This document shows positions 44,897-58,776 of a stretch of 64,000 bases of DNA, one piece after another. Positions within the stretch are counted from its first letter, which is position 1. The number at the start of each line of letters is the position of its first letter. The translations under genes and the position numbers were made by a program. The DNA comes from Piromyces finnis (Eukaryota > Neocallimastigomycota > Neocallimastigomycetes > Neocallimastigales > Neocallimastigaceae), in the NCBI GenBank assembly GCA_002104945.1, contig MCFH01000082.1, positions 1 to 64,000 on the forward strand, read 5' to 3'. A model generated the notes under the pieces. That model worked only from the letters and a program-made list of their open reading frames with translations. It was not told the DNA's origin and searched no databases.

Positions 44897-46264
44897 TTTT
44901 TTTATAATTTAAATGATTTTTATTGTGATTACGTGTTTTTTAAAAATGATAATTTATTTTGTTAAATTGTAAAAACAAGACAATAAATTTAAAAATAAAA
45001 ATAATAACAACATAACTATATTTACAATAAATAACATTTTAAACTTTTTTTAATAATTAATATTCATTGATTTAATATGATTCGTTAATTAAAATATCCT
45101 TAATAAATAAAGTTGTACTTTCTTTTTTCTTATTTCTTTACAGTTTTAATTTTATTTTTTTTTTAATATTATTATAAGTTATTTAATTAATATTATAATA
45201 TATAAATATTAGATATTAGATATTAGGTTTTTTTTTTAAGATATCACATTTTTAAATGGATCAACCATTTTTAATATTTAAATAAAAAAAAAAAACTATT
45301 TTTTCAATTCAAGGATCATATTAATTAAAATTTTTTTTTAATATTGAAAAAACTTTTATAAAATATGATAATAAATTTCAATAATTATTACCTATTATTT
45401 AAACTTATTATTTATTTTGATATTACATTTTTTTTATTATTATTAAATTATGAACTTTTTTTTATTATAATAATTAATAATATTAAGTTCATTAATGAAT
45501 TAAAATGTAGTAAAATTCTATTGTTGCCATTAATATTATCATCATTATTTTTATTAATAGAAATTAGTATTAAAATGCCTGCCTATAAAAGAAGATAGTA
45601 AAAAATGTAGTGAAATAAAACATTAAAATATGGGATAAAAATTTTTTCCTGTTAATAGATTTTCAGAATCTATCGAATTATATATAGAAATAGAGGAAAC
45701 CGTTATTTCTTTTATTATATTATTATTCTACCTAAAATTAAAATTAGTTTTTGTTGTATAAGTCATAAAAATTTTTTAAAATAGATAAACTGAGATTCAT
45801 TTTTATTTTTTTTTTTAAATATTAACTAAATTATAACATAAAAAAAAAATTGATTCACAAAAAATTATAAAATTAAAATATTATAATATCAATGTGTAAT
45901 AAACAATTAATAAATTATATTTATGTATTTATATTAATTAAATAGAATATTGATTTATACTCTTGTTAACAAAATTACTGATGATAAAGATACATTGAAT
46001 TTATATAGATCTTTATGATATAAAGCAAATTATATTTTGAATGAAATTAATATTTACCATATTATTATGGATAATAATAAACATATTTCAAGTAGGTTGG
46101 AATATTATCCCTTGAAATTTTTTGAAACTATAAATGAAAGGGGATACATTATAATAAATTTAAAATCTTTAGTTTTATAAATGAATTAAAAATATTTGAA
46201 TATAATTATTAAGTATATATTAGATAATGTTGAACTAATATCTGTTGATAATATATTTATATAA
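44897..46264. other. AT-rich region without clear gene
   Basis: The upstream region of the ankyrin-like gene lies just right of 44896. Around 45950-46260 the plus strand has short protein-like stretches (MDNNKHISSRLEYYPLKFFE) broken by stops, unidentified. The 77-codon frame at 45365 is a low-complexity Ile/Leu frame and is not called. Confidence 0.45.
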
Positions 46265-47995
46265 TTTTTTTTTTTTTGAATATGTAGTTTTTATTTATCA
46301 ATAGCTATAATTTTATTAAATTACATTATATATGAAAAAAGAAAAAAGAAAAAAAAATAAAATAATAAAATATATTAAAATTAAAATGAATAAAAGAAAA
46401 CCAGATAGTAAAAAAAAAAGGATGAAAAGAGCTTCTAACTCTTCCCGTTCTTCGACACTGATTCATTACGAATTATTATTATTTATTATTTGATTCTATA
46501 TTTGAATTTCTTTTTTGCCTTATCCTTTTCAACATCGACACTCCCAGCAACAGTTGGTCTTGTGGTATACCTAGGGTACTTATATCCACCACTCTTGCAA
46601 CATGAACAGTAATTAAGACAAACTGGATCAATAAATTTAGCATATTTTGAAACTCTAGCATCCAACCTGTATCCGCTTCTTGTTTCAATAGCCAATAGAA
46701 ACCATAGGCAAACTCTGGGTACTCATAACATAATTTAATAAAATTTTTAGTTTCAATAAATTTATTATCGTCATAATATTGTGCTTTGATTGAATTTCCC
46801 TTGGGATCTTTCCAATAAATGCTTTTAACTGTTTTAATATCTCCATGCTTCTTTAATTTTTTATTAAGTGCCCTACTTGATTTGTACCATGTATATTTTC
46901 TAAATTTATGAATGTAATTTGCAAAGTGTGAGATAATATAATTTGGGTTTTCCCACTTGTTAGCATAACACATGTAACCTGAGCTAATGCGCATTTGGCC
47001 GACAATGGAGGAATATTCAAATCTTTTGAAATAAAGTATAGAGATATAAACGATACAGCCTTATAAACTCCGGCAACCCATCATATTCCTTTGTTAACAT
47101 TCTTCTGAACAATCCTATACCTAGCTTTGTTGGATCCAAGTAATGGCGCAAAGTATGAAACTCTGCTGATTACTTGTGAGTTAAGTATTAGCTTTTTGAA
47201 AGAAATAGGAATATTAGGATTTCTTAAGAATTTACTGACTTAGAAAAGTCCTTTCAAAATCTTATTATTAAGAATTTTAATAACTGGTTTAAGGGAGAAA
47301 TTCTTATTAAATGAAACACCAAGATAAGTATAGCAATCAGTAGTTGAAATGAGTTTTCCTGCTAAATAAAATATTGGATCTTTCTTGTTCTGATTTTCTG
47401 ATGATTCAGAACGAATCACCATCGTTGAACATTTCTGGATAACAAATTCCATTTCATTATACAAAATCCATTCATTAACTCTTTTTAGCAACTTTTTTAA
47501 GCATCCTCTTGATGGAGCACAAATAACTATATCATCTGCAAAAAGTCCACCACAGCATCGAATACCTCCTAAAATAACTCCGAGATCTTTGCACTCTTTA
47601 AAAATATCATTAATAAAGAGATTAAACAGAATAGGTGAAAGTGGGCAACCTTGACGGACTCCTTTCTTTGCATCAAAAGATTTTGAGAATTGACCATCTA
47701 ATTTGAAATTAGCCTTAGATGTTAAATATAAATTTTTGATAAATTGTAAACTCTTACTTCTGATTCCTAAACATTCTAATTTATGGAGAATATTACCGAT
47801 TGGGACTGAATCGTATGCTTTCTTGAGATCTAAAAAGGCTAAATAAATATCTTTATTATCTAATTGACATCTACGACATATTTCTTGGATTGAAATGAAA
47901 AGACTGATACTTTCTTCCTTTTTACGAAATCCAAATTGTTTGAATCTAATGAAATTATTCTCAAGACCATATTCTGAAATTCTAGTGTTTATTTC
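46265..47995 (-). pseudogene. 5'-truncated, degraded LINE copy
   Basis: On the minus strand it starts inside the reverse transcriptase (TRISEYGLENNFIR). It keeps GVRQGCPLSPILFNLF and the catalytic FADDIVICAPS, and runs through the C-terminal domain to DPVCLNYCSCCKSGG. Frame breaks fall near 47240 and 46990-46690. The zinc-motif end is replaced and the Ser/Asn-rich stretch of the other LINE is absent. A T-run at 46265-46277 may be its poly(A) tail. It is a relative of the LINE at 58778-64000, and 5' truncation is typical of target-primed insertion. Confidence 0.85.
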
Positions 47996-48005
47996 TAAGT
48001 CAAAC

Positions 48006-50129
48006 AAACTATATACAATTAAGTTATTGTTTCATTTTTATTCACACCAGCGGTTTTTAAATATTTCATTGTATATTAAAATATATTAAAATTGAGAATA
48101 GAATTGGATTTATTTTTATTTTTTTTTTTTCTTTTACTAATATTAATTTAAAATCTTGCTATAATACTTCCTATTGTATTTTTATAATAAAACTATTATC
48201 CTATTTAAAATATTTGCCAAATTCATAATCTCTTTCACATTCATAATTTTCAAATAATTCTTTCAATACGATTTTCAATATTTTTTTTTCCTTTTGAATT
48301 AATAAATAATTTAATAACTTTAAATCTTAAGAATTAAAATATCTCTATTTATGCAAATCATATATATTTAGACTGTATTACTATTGACTATTTTTTACTT
48401 TTATAATAATCATTGTTCATTTCTATTTATATATATATTATACTTTATAATATGAGTTATATTAATATCATCATTTCATTATAAAATTGAAAAAGATAAA
48501 ATGATATTTTATCCCATTTATATTTATATAAAAAGACTATTTTTATAATGTTCAAATTCTTTCTTAAAAAAAAAAAATGAAAATTTATTAATAATTTAAT
48601 TTTATAAAACATTTTGCCACCAATCATAGTTTAATATAGAAATATTTTTCAATAGGATGATTTTAGCTACTCTTTGATTGATGTATCATGGATCATGTAT
48701 GTAAGTAACATCTAATAACTTTCTTTTTTATTACTACTGTAATTACATTTTATATTTAATGTTTATATGTTTTAACTTTATGGTTTAATTTTAATTATCA
48801 TACTTTTACAATACTTTATTGTATTGATTTATTGTTATTTGAATTTTCAATAATTAATATATATTATTTGACAAATACATGATAAAAAGGAAGATTACAA
48901 AAAAAAAAAAAAAAAAGAGAGAGAGAGAGAGAATTGAGACAATTATTTCAGTATATTTATATAATAAATGTTTTGAAAATTACTGTTTTAAAAATTATTG
49001 AATTTTTAATGAAGAAATAATAATAATTTATTCAATAATATAATATTTATTTAATATACTACTTGGATATTCATACAGTGTTATAATAAATAATTTCACA
49101 ATATATATAAATGTTTTTTCTTTTTAAAGAAAAGAAAAACTAAAAGAATGTTATCAACCATTAAAATTACAAACTTTTTAATTTTAATAATTATATATAA
49201 TGGAAATGATACATAATACTAATCAATGTTTTTAATAGAGTTATTCATAAAATATTAATTATTGTTTATAAATGTATTCTTTTATTATAAAAATCGCAAT
49301 ATTTAATTAATAGTATATGAATATATATATATTGGAAGATATTTGGCGTTGTGTAATATATGTAATAATTAAAGCAGAGTTATTTCAATACCATAATTAT
49401 AAAATGATGTTTGTTATTTTTATAAATATACTTTTAAGATATTTTTAAATATTAAATTAAAAATATACGATTTCTGGCGATCAACATGAATATGTAATAG
49501 GTCCAAAAAAAGATAATTGTTTCAATTATAACAATAGCTTTGTTAAACAATATTTTCTATAATAATAATAATTTTATTTCAATTTTGAGTAATATTAAAT
49601 GAAGTAAATTTAGACAATTCGTTTCATAACATAAAAACTGTTTTGAAAAAATATATTTGTGATAATTTATTTATTTATAAGTAATAACAGCAATATCAAT
49701 CATAAAAAAATATTGAATTTACAATATCCTACCATCATTTTCATTTTATGAAAAATTATTATAAAAAATGTATCTGTTTTCATTATGGTATAAATAAAAT
49801 ATTATTGTTTATAGTACAAAGAATAATAAAAGTATATTATCCATGTAAATATTGAAATCAAATAAGTTAATCTTGTTTATTATTAAAGAGATATTAAGAT
49901 GATTCCATCAACTAATCTTATAATTTTTTAATATTAATATAATTGTAAATAATTATAGATGTATAATATTTTAAATTTAGTTTTAAAGTGTATATATTTG
50001 ATATTTAATAAATAATAAACATTGAATAAAAATAAATAAAATGATAATTTTATTTATTTTATATAAATAAGTAAAGTTATCTATTAAAATTATGTTAATT
50101 TTTGAGTTAATGGTACATATAAAAATATA
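48006..50129. other. AT-rich intergenic region
   Basis: No gene recognised. A GA dinucleotide run sits at 48916-48932 after a poly(A) tract. Confidence 0.5.
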
Positions 50130-51350
50130 TTACCTACAGATAGTACTACAATTAAAGAAATACACATTGTGAATATTGTTATCCACAAAGTGATTTTCGT
50201 TACAATAATCATTTTCTTTTTCAAAATAATTATAATTTAATATTTCAACATAATAAATGGAATCTTACTTACAATATTTTAAATAATGATATTTCAATAG
50301 TAAATAAAAGAGAAGAAAAGGATAAAGATAATAATACAATTTATATGATTATGCTATTATAGTAAATATCATGAAAATGCTTTAAATTTTTATAAGGGTA
50401 ATAATGTACTTGATATAAATTTTATGAATGTGAATAATCTCAATCCATTTAATACAATAGAAACTATATAAATGATATATTAATTAATTAATTATATGAA
50501 TAACAATCCAAAATTATATCATCCATGGTTGGTTTTAGATTATTCAAGTAAGTGATTTGATACGTAAGATTCATCATAGTTCGAATTATAAATTAAATGA
50601 AAGAAGTAAATTAATTATTTAATATACACTGATTTTCATTATTATTATTTTTTTTTTTTTTTATTTATTATTATCAGGAAGTGATAATTTAGCTAGTCTT
50701 TAACGTAAAAGAATTGTATGATAAGCAAGGTGAATTAAAAGAAATAATAATTTTTCAGACAAAATGATCAACATTATTCTATTGTATCATCTTATGATGA
50801 TAAATGTTTAAATATTACCGATGATGATTTATATATAGATTTATCACTACTTTCTGAAAGTATGAAATGAATATCATTACATTTTTCTCCATTACAATAA
50901 TTAATTCAGATTGTTCATCTCTATTTGCACGGATAACCAAAAGTACCTAATTCACTATTTTTGAACACTTCAATTACTAATTTCATTAACACATTTAAGT
51001 ATCTTCGTTATAACAACATCTATAACCAAGATATGAAAATATAGATGAACAAGATAAATGTTCATCTTTATTATTATTTATTATCTTGGTGATTTTATTA
51101 GTGATAGGATCAATATTAAATATAACATCAATACATTTATAATTATTATATCGTGCTCAGAATGTATCGTTCTTAATAATAAATTGTTCATATTTATTAT
51201 TCTTCTTACAATAATAATAATTAATATTTTAATACATAATTGTTGTTATTGTTGTGTAAAATGTTGCAAATATTACAAAAAAAAAAAAATAATAATAATA
51301 AAGATGATAATTCATTTGTAACTAGGGTTATACTATATAATAATTAGAAA
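50130..51350 (+). pseudogene. Decayed gene for an unidentified membrane protein
   Basis: Protein-like pieces follow one another in shifting plus-strand frames: CEYCYPQSDFRYNNHFLFQN, YHENALNFYKGNNVLDINFM, NPKLYHPWLVLDYSS, HYSIVSSYDDKCLNITDDDL, then a hydrophobic helix (CSSLLLFIILVILLVIGSIL, about 51060-51120). A second helix follows, with a Cys-rich juxtamembrane tail (CCYCCVKCCKYYKKK, about 51235-51285) and an Asn-rich tail that ends RVILYNN and a stop near 51348. The order suggests a large luminal part and C-terminal membrane segments. Stops and frameshifts throughout. Family not recognised. Confidence 0.45.
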
Positions 51351-52395
51351 ATTATTAAAAAATATAATTTAAAAGTTTTATAAACATTTCCTTAATTTTT
51401 TAAATGATTCATAACTTTATAAAGCAATTTCATCCATAGCTCTATATAGCTTTTAAATATATATATTTTCTATACTTTTTATTTTAAACCATTCTTTTTC
51501 ATTAAATTATTGTAACTCCAAAAATAAGTACTCTTTTGGAAATACTAATTTATTCTTTCTATAAAAAAATTATAGAGTAACTCTTGTTGATAAAAAAGAA
51601 TCAAGTTTTATTTTATAAGTCTGAATGGATATATATGAAAAAAATAAATATAAATATTTATTTGGAAATTCTTTTATTAAAATAGTTTTATTATCCTAGA
51701 CGTATTGTTTAATGTAATTTTGTTAATTCCGCATTATCTATGATTGAAATGGAATTCTTTTTATGCATAGAAAATATATTTTTATATATTTTTTACTTTT
51801 ATTTTTAAAAATAAATTACTACATGTGTTTTTATTAAAAAAAAATAATATAATATATAAAATTATAAAATAATAAAAAAAAAAAAGGCAACAAAAATAAA
51901 TATATAAAACTGTATATTAAAGTTTTATTTGAATGGATTAAAATGAAATATAAATATAAATAATGAAGTGTTCATATATTATTTTTAAAAAGTTAAAAAG
52001 AAATATTTAAATAATATAATCTCTTCCTTTATTAAAAAAAATCACAATAAAACAATAATAATAATGTAGCAAGAAAGAGTATAAACTATTTTTCACGATT
52101 ACAAATAATAAAATAATAAAATTAATAAAATAGTAAGCTAATACTAGTTTTATTTAAATTTAAATTAGGAATATTAGTAAATGAGAATAAAAAAGAATGT
52201 TTAAGGAATTTAATTTTTGATTCATTTAATATTTTCTAAAGTAATAATACAAAAAAGGATTTAGGATATAATGTGGAGGATAGATAAAGAATTCCAAAAA
52301 AAATATAGAAACATACCGTGAATTTCAAATGCAATTCGATATCCAGAAATTTAATTATTAAGTTTAGCAAAAAGTTATAATAAAACTACAAAAAA
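51351..52395. other. AT-rich intergenic region
   Basis: Nothing recognised beyond A/T runs. Confidence 0.5.
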
Positions 52396-53722
52396 ATTAA
52401 AAAAAAATAAGCAATATTATGAATTAAAATCGTAAAAAGATAATTTATTTTTTCCTAAATTACATTTTTATTAAAGTATTACACATTATAGATTATTTAT
52501 ATTTTATTACTTTTTTATTTTTAATTTTATATAAACTTTAACTATTAAGTATATTTTAATATAATAACATCTTCATATTTAATATTTATTTTCAACTATC
52601 TTTAAAAAAAATTCTTTATTTTAATATGTTAGAAATTAAAAAAAAAAAAAAAACATTGAGACTTTTCAAATTATTTTAGTTAAAATAGTCATTTATTTGC
52701 ATATTCATTTATTAATTTATATATATTAATTTATTTATTCATTAATATAATAATAGATTCATTCATTTATCTATTAATAAATTGATTCTTTCGTTATTTT
52801 ATTTAATTAATAATTCTTTTATTCAGTTATATATCATTTGATTTATTCATTTATTTAATGATTTTGAAATAAGTAAAATTTTAAACTCTTCCATATGTCA
52901 AATTACATTTTTATCTATTAAAAAATATTAAGAATTTACCTATATTTATTAATGTATATTTAAAAATTATAGTTAATTATTAAATGGTAGAGTAATGGTT
53001 CTAATTTACTATTCAAAGATGTATATATAGATTATAATTTAAATTAATCAAAATCTATATTGATAAGTAATTTCTAACTACATTTCTACATTTCTACCAA
53101 ATAAAATATAAAATCAAGTATTAATTAGCATTAAAAGCGAAAAAAATGCTAATTATTACCATTATCACCATCATCATCATTATTATTTAATATAAAGTTT
53201 AAAGTTTTTCTAACTTATATAGAATAGCAAGTTAAAATAAAATATAATAAATATAATAATTATGTCTTGTATAAAGTTGTATTGAAATATTTAAAGTGTA
53301 CTTCATTTTTTATATTAATTCAATCTTCAACTATTTATTATATGTTTTATATATTTTTCTTTTATAGTATATATAAACAACTCGAAATATTTTATAAAAG
53401 AAATTTAAACAAAATACTTTAATAATTTTATGGCTAATTTTTATCATAAGAAAACTGTTTAAATAGGACATAAAAGAAAGATGATAATTTATAAAATTTA
53501 CATTGAAAAAATAAAAATATATGTGTAAATATTTATTTTTACTTCAATTATTCTTTAAAAATGGTATTTTAATACTATTTTATTAAGTAAAGTAAATGAG
53601 TAATAATAAAACTGTGTGCTATATCATTTGTATATAATTAAAATAATAAATTACCACTGTCATAGATGTAATATTTTTAAACAAAATTTATAAAGGGTTA
53701 GATTATATTACTAGAGGTTAAT

Positions 53723-54651
53723 ATGATTACTTCATTTTGTGGGTTTGAAGAATTAAGTATATATATACAGTTTTTAATAATTGAAATAAATAGAGTATAA
53801 ACAATATAAAATATATTTATATGAAACAACTTATTATTGAAAAAAAAAAGTGAATAAAAAATTTTACTTTACATAAAAATATTAATTTTAGAAAAGATAA
53901 TTAAAAATTATATAAATTTAATTGTTTTTTTTTTTTGGTTATATATCTATATTTAAAAAAAATAAAAGTTTTTATTTAAAAACCTAATACTAATAATTCA
54001 AAATATCTAAATTTTATAATACTATTATGGTAGTAGCAATAATAATTTTTATGTTATTATTACAATTATCAATATCATTTGATAGATTAGATTTTAGAGA
54101 GAAATATTTTTTAATCATTGAATATAAGGTATTTAGTTAATCAATGTTGGATATTTTAATTATTACTTCTGCGACAAAGACATTGATTATGGAAAATAAT
54201 AATAACTAATTTAACATCTTTAGTTAACTTGTATTTGTTTCTTATAAAATGGTTATTTAAATTTATAAAATTTTATCTTATTATTAGGCTTCATTTTAAT
54301 CTCATTATTTTCATTTTCAGTAAATCAATAAAAATTAGAATGTAATATTTTTATGTAAAATAAAAATATGTTTTAAAAAATATAATTTTTTATTTATAAC
54401 TTTATTAAATTTCAATATTTTTATTCTCTAAATATCAAATGTAAAATCCTATTGTCTTAAAAATTCTAAACTTTACTAAAATATGAATATCTTTTTAAAT
54501 TGATAAATTAATAATAGTTAAAAATAATTAAAATTTTTATTTTTATATTATATTTAGAAATTATAATAAAAAGTATAGGTTAAATAATTTTATATTTTAA
54601 AAAAGGTGATGAAGAATATATTATAATGTGAATAACAATAAAAAGTCGTAT
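53723..54651. other. 929-bp segment present only in the right duplicate
   Basis: It lies between GGTTAAT and CGTTTTTT, which are adjacent in the left copy (36344/36345). There is no TSD and no TG/CA ends, so it looks more like a deletion in the left copy than a transposon. AT-rich, no gene. Confidence 0.65.
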
Positions 54652-54708
54652 CGTTTTTTTTTAAATTTAAAATATTTTTAAATTAAAACAACATGATGAT
54701 GCTTAATA

Positions 54709-54784
54709 CTACTATTACTACTACTACTACTACTAATAATAATAATAATAAACATAATAATAATAATAATAATAATAATAATTA

Positions 54785-54833
<49 letters not shown>

Positions 54834-54835
54834 TA

Positions 54836-54896
<61 letters not shown>

Positions 54897-54898
54897 TA

Positions 54899-54955
<57 letters not shown>

Positions 54956-54985
54956 TAATAATAATGATAATAATAATAATATATA
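54709..54985 (+). repeat. Expanded triplet microsatellite (ACT)n(AAT)n
   Basis: About 275 bp, mostly AAT, with a repeated interruption (AATAATTAGAATAATAAT) at least three times. The homologous tract on the left is about 110 bp and lacks the interruptions. Confidence 0.95.
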
Positions 54986-55686
54986 TAAGTAATTATATAA
55001 TAAAATTATAATATATAAATAGTATTAGTTTTTAATCAATTTAAAAGTAACAATAAAAATTAAAAAATAAGTAAAAATTAAGAAAAGTTTGTAATAATAA
55101 ATAAAAATATATAAAATTATTTATTTTCTCTATATTCTTTACAATATAAATAAAAATTAATCATAATAAGATTATTATTATAATTATTAATTTACAATAT
55201 CTTATATTGACTTGATATTTAATAATATGTTAAAATATAATAAACATTTCTTGCATAAATTTATAATATTAAAATATTTACAATACATTTCATTTTCATT
55301 TCTTATATATATTTTTATTTTTTTAATTGTGTGTAAATCTTTTTCATTTATTTCTTTCATAATAATATTTTTTTCATGATAAAATTTTTTTAATAAATGG
55401 CATTTTAGCATTAATTCACTAAGTAAAGTAAATGTGTAATAATATATTTGTGGGCTATAACATGGCAATAACTTTTAAAATTTTATAATTTCTTTTTTAT
55501 TTAAAACATTTTATTTAAATTTTTTAAGTAAAATTGATAATTAAATTTTATTTATTAAAAAATAAAATACTTTTTTTTTTTATCTTTTAATATTTATTGT
55601 TTTTTATTTAAAAAAAAACACCAGTAAAATATTATTTATTTTTAGTTTGTTAAACAAATTCAACTATTTTTATTTTATTTTTCAAA

Positions 55687-56488
55687 ATGAATAGCAATAA
55701 CAATATTGATTATAATGACTGTGACAGTGATAAGAGCACTATGCCAATTTCTTATGAGTCAGAACAAGACCTCTTTGAAGAGGTTGAATTTCAAGATGAA
55801 ATAGTTCAACTCACTAATTTAATTAAAGAAAAAAAATTTGACATAGTTATCACAGCAATTGAATGCAATGTTTCAATTGAGTTTTTAGACATATTATTAA
55901 GTAGATTAAAATATAATATCAATAAATTCACCGTTTTCAAAAATGGTGAAATTAAATCGCCACTATATGCTGCAATTTCAAAAAATCATTTTAAAATTGC
56001 AGACTTCATTATCAGTAAAGGGGGCGATGTCAATTATGTTCAAAATAATTTTGACATTGCAAAATTATTGATGGAAAATAATTTATTCACTACCAAGGTC
56101 TTTATGTATCTTTTAAACAGAGATTGGGACATAATGATGATTAAACATTATGTTTACGATTTTAATTTTAGATACGATTTGGCATCCACATATATCAAAT
56201 ATTTATGTGATAAAGACCTAGTTAATCAGTCACTTTCAATGTATCAGAAAGAAATGGTATATCAAAAGAAAACTTTGAAAAAATTGTAATAATTATGAAG
56301 TCATAAATGATATGTATGTGCTTGATGAAAGCACACCGGATCAAAAGGTAAAATTTATTTTAGAAGAATTAAAAAGAATTGGAAGTAATGACAAAGATGC
56401 CTATATATTATCTATGACAATTAAAAATCAAGAATTTATTAAATATTTCAATAAATATAATGATTACAATGAATGGATAACTAATTAA
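55687..56488 (+). pseudogene. Ankyrin-like protein gene with internal deletion
   Basis: The first 200 codons (ATG 55687) match the N-terminal half of 43242-44896 (ankyrin unit LYAAISKNHFKIADFIISKG). After a frame break in the A-rich SKENFEKIV stretch, the sequence jumps at about 56288 to the last 65 codons of the family (NNYEVINDMYVLDES to NEWITN, stop 56488). These are nearly identical to 37385-38209. The missing middle of about 280 codons was lost across a TAATAATTA-type microhomology. It reads on the plus strand, opposite to the other two copies. Confidence 0.8.
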
Positions 56489-56489
56489 A

Positions 56490-56850
56490 ATAATTTTATA
56501 TTTAAATTTTTATATTTAAATTTTTATATTTAAATTTTTTCTTGTTTTATATTTTTATTAATAAAAAAGACATGTAATAATTCATTTTTAAAATAAAATA
56601 TAAATAAAATAATATAAATATAATAAAAATATAATAAAAAAATAAAATATTTCTTAAAGCATAATAAAAAATAAATAAAATATAAATAAAATATAATTAT
56701 AAAAAATAAAGTATATCTTAAAGTGTAAAAATTTTAAAAAAAAAAGTTTAAGTTTTTTCGTGTCAAAGTTCAAATGCATTTTTTTTCAGATCAAATTTTT
56801 TTAAATGGACGATGAATAATTAATTAATTAATTAATTAAATAAAGTTGTA
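56490..56850. repeat. Conserved 3' flank of ankyrin-like gene, copy 3 (inverted)
   Basis: The reverse complement of the flank at 37044-37384, including the complement of ATTCATCGTCCATTTAAAAA near 56795-56818. It follows the stop codon as in the other copies. Confidence 0.85.
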
Positions 56851-58312
56851 TTTTTTTATTCTTTTAAATTTAAACTTTAATTTTATTTTATATATAAAAT
56901 AATTTAATTATATATCAGTTATTAAAACTTTTGAATTTTTTTTTATTATTTAAATGGATCAACCATTATTAATATTGAAATAAAAAAAACAACTTTTCAG
57001 TAAATATAATGAATGATATTAATTATATTATATATTTTTAATATTTAAAAAGCATATTATAGTATCTATTATAGTATAATTAAATAAAAAAAATATTAAT
57101 TAATTGTTATAAAGAGTTTTTTTTTTTTTTATTAGAAATAAATTATATATTTCATTTATACAATTTATTATATTTATATTTAATTAAATCTAGGATATTT
57201 GATGATGTTACTTTATGTAATAATAAATAGATAATTAGAACAGCTTGTTCAATTGTAGAAATAACTACATTAAAATTTTTTTTGGTAGTAATTTACCTAT
57301 TTAATGTAAACAAAAAATATTAATTCAAGAGGAGAAAATTTCCAAAAACAACAATAACAACAAAACGAAAAAAAAATTTAAATATATATAGAATCATATT
57401 TATTGAATACCATATTAGAAATATTGAAAGCAAAACTATATATATACAATTGATTACTAAACAAATAATAATATAATGCTTATATTTTAATATAATGATA
57501 TATTCTAAAATAATTTTCATCTATGTAATTTCATTTATTTTATAAAATTAAATGAAAAAAGGTTACTTTTTGGTTACTTTTTTTTTGTGTTGTTATAAAT
57601 ATAAATATAACCATATAGTTTATTTTAAATTTTTTATATTTTAAGTATGTAATAGAATGGACCTTAATAAAATTTTAAAGTATAGATAATAATAATGGTT
57701 TTGAATTATATTAAATTAACTTTTTTGAACTTTATGTTCTTTCATATTATTGTATGTAGATAAAATTATTAAATATCAATAATAAAATTAGTGAAATAAT
57801 TTTAGTTTTAGTTATTTTTTTTAATATCTTTATTAATATTAACATTTAAACATTCTTTTTATTCTTTCTCAAAATATTATACATTTATACAATTAATTTT
57901 CTTTTTTTTTTTTTAAGCATTATTTTTTAAATTTACTTCCACTTAATATTTATCAATAATATCATCCATTGGTTTATTATTTATTTTATTAAGAAAAAAA
58001 ATAATATTTTTAGTGCTATTTTTATATTTAGGGTGTTGTTTTCTGATTTAAATTAATTCAATATAATAGTTTATTTCTATCCTATTTCCACATTTTTTGT
58101 TTTCAATTTCAGTATCATTTTTTATATAAATGCATATTTATACAATATTATATTTTAATAATGTATTGATCTAGATTGTTTTTAAAATTTTTATTTATTA
58201 TTGCAAATGATATTTAATATTTATCGTTAATATAATATTTATTATTATTTTTATAATGGACATTGATTTATTTTCCACATTAATTTTTTACCCATAACAA
58301 TATCTTTTCTCA
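56851..58312. other. AT-rich intergenic region
   Basis: No gene or named repeat recognised. The frame at 57320 is low-complexity and not called. Confidence 0.5.
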
Positions 58313-58776
58313 TTTTTTTCAGATATTAATTTTAATATATTTATAGGATAATTATCTAGTCATTATCATTCAACAATTTTGTGTCTTTAATATTATTTAA
58401 TATATATAATTTCTTTTAATACGCAATTGGTATTAATCTATATTTACATATATGTTTAAATTTATTAAAAATAAAGTCCTTTTCATTCTCGACAAATTCT
58501 ATATAGTAATCTTTCAATAGAATCCTATTCTATGCCTAGTTTATTATTTTCTTTCAATAATCAAAATATATACAAGTACCATAAAATAATATACAAATAT
58601 ACAACTTATACTTATTATATAGAAATAATATTTAAAATTTAAAAAAAGGTAGTTGAATAAGCAAAATTATATAACAAAAATAAAGACATTATTAAAATTT
58701 AATAATAAAATTATAAATATAAATATTTAAAAAAAAATTAGTTTATATTAAGAAGCAAGTAATAACTTGAAAAGTA
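58313..58776 (+). repeat. Segmental duplication, right copy part 2
   Basis: Near-identical to 39179-39640. The LINE poly(T) begins directly after it at 58778, so the LINE inserted at or beside the end of the duplicated block. Confidence 0.92.

Larger units (their letters stand above)
52396..55530 (+). repeat. Segmental duplication, right copy part 1
   Basis: 52396-53722 and 54652 to about 55530 match 35000-37060 in order and orientation. The extra 53723-54651 and a longer triplet tract distinguish it from the left copy. Confidence 0.88.

Noticed and set aside
45365-45598. 77-codon Ile/Leu-rich frame considered as a small membrane protein.
   Set aside because: Composition is what random AT-rich DNA gives. 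No start context, homologue or conserved neighbour.
54709-54985. Regular repeats considered as a CRISPR-like array.
   Set aside because: They are simple AAT triplets with no unique spacers, in a eukaryotic context.
57320-57520. 66-codon hydrophobic frame.
   Set aside because: Low-complexity Ile/Tyr/Phe sequence in AT-rich DNA with no other support. The frame at 55202-55468 was rejected for the same reason and lies in duplicated non-coding DNA.
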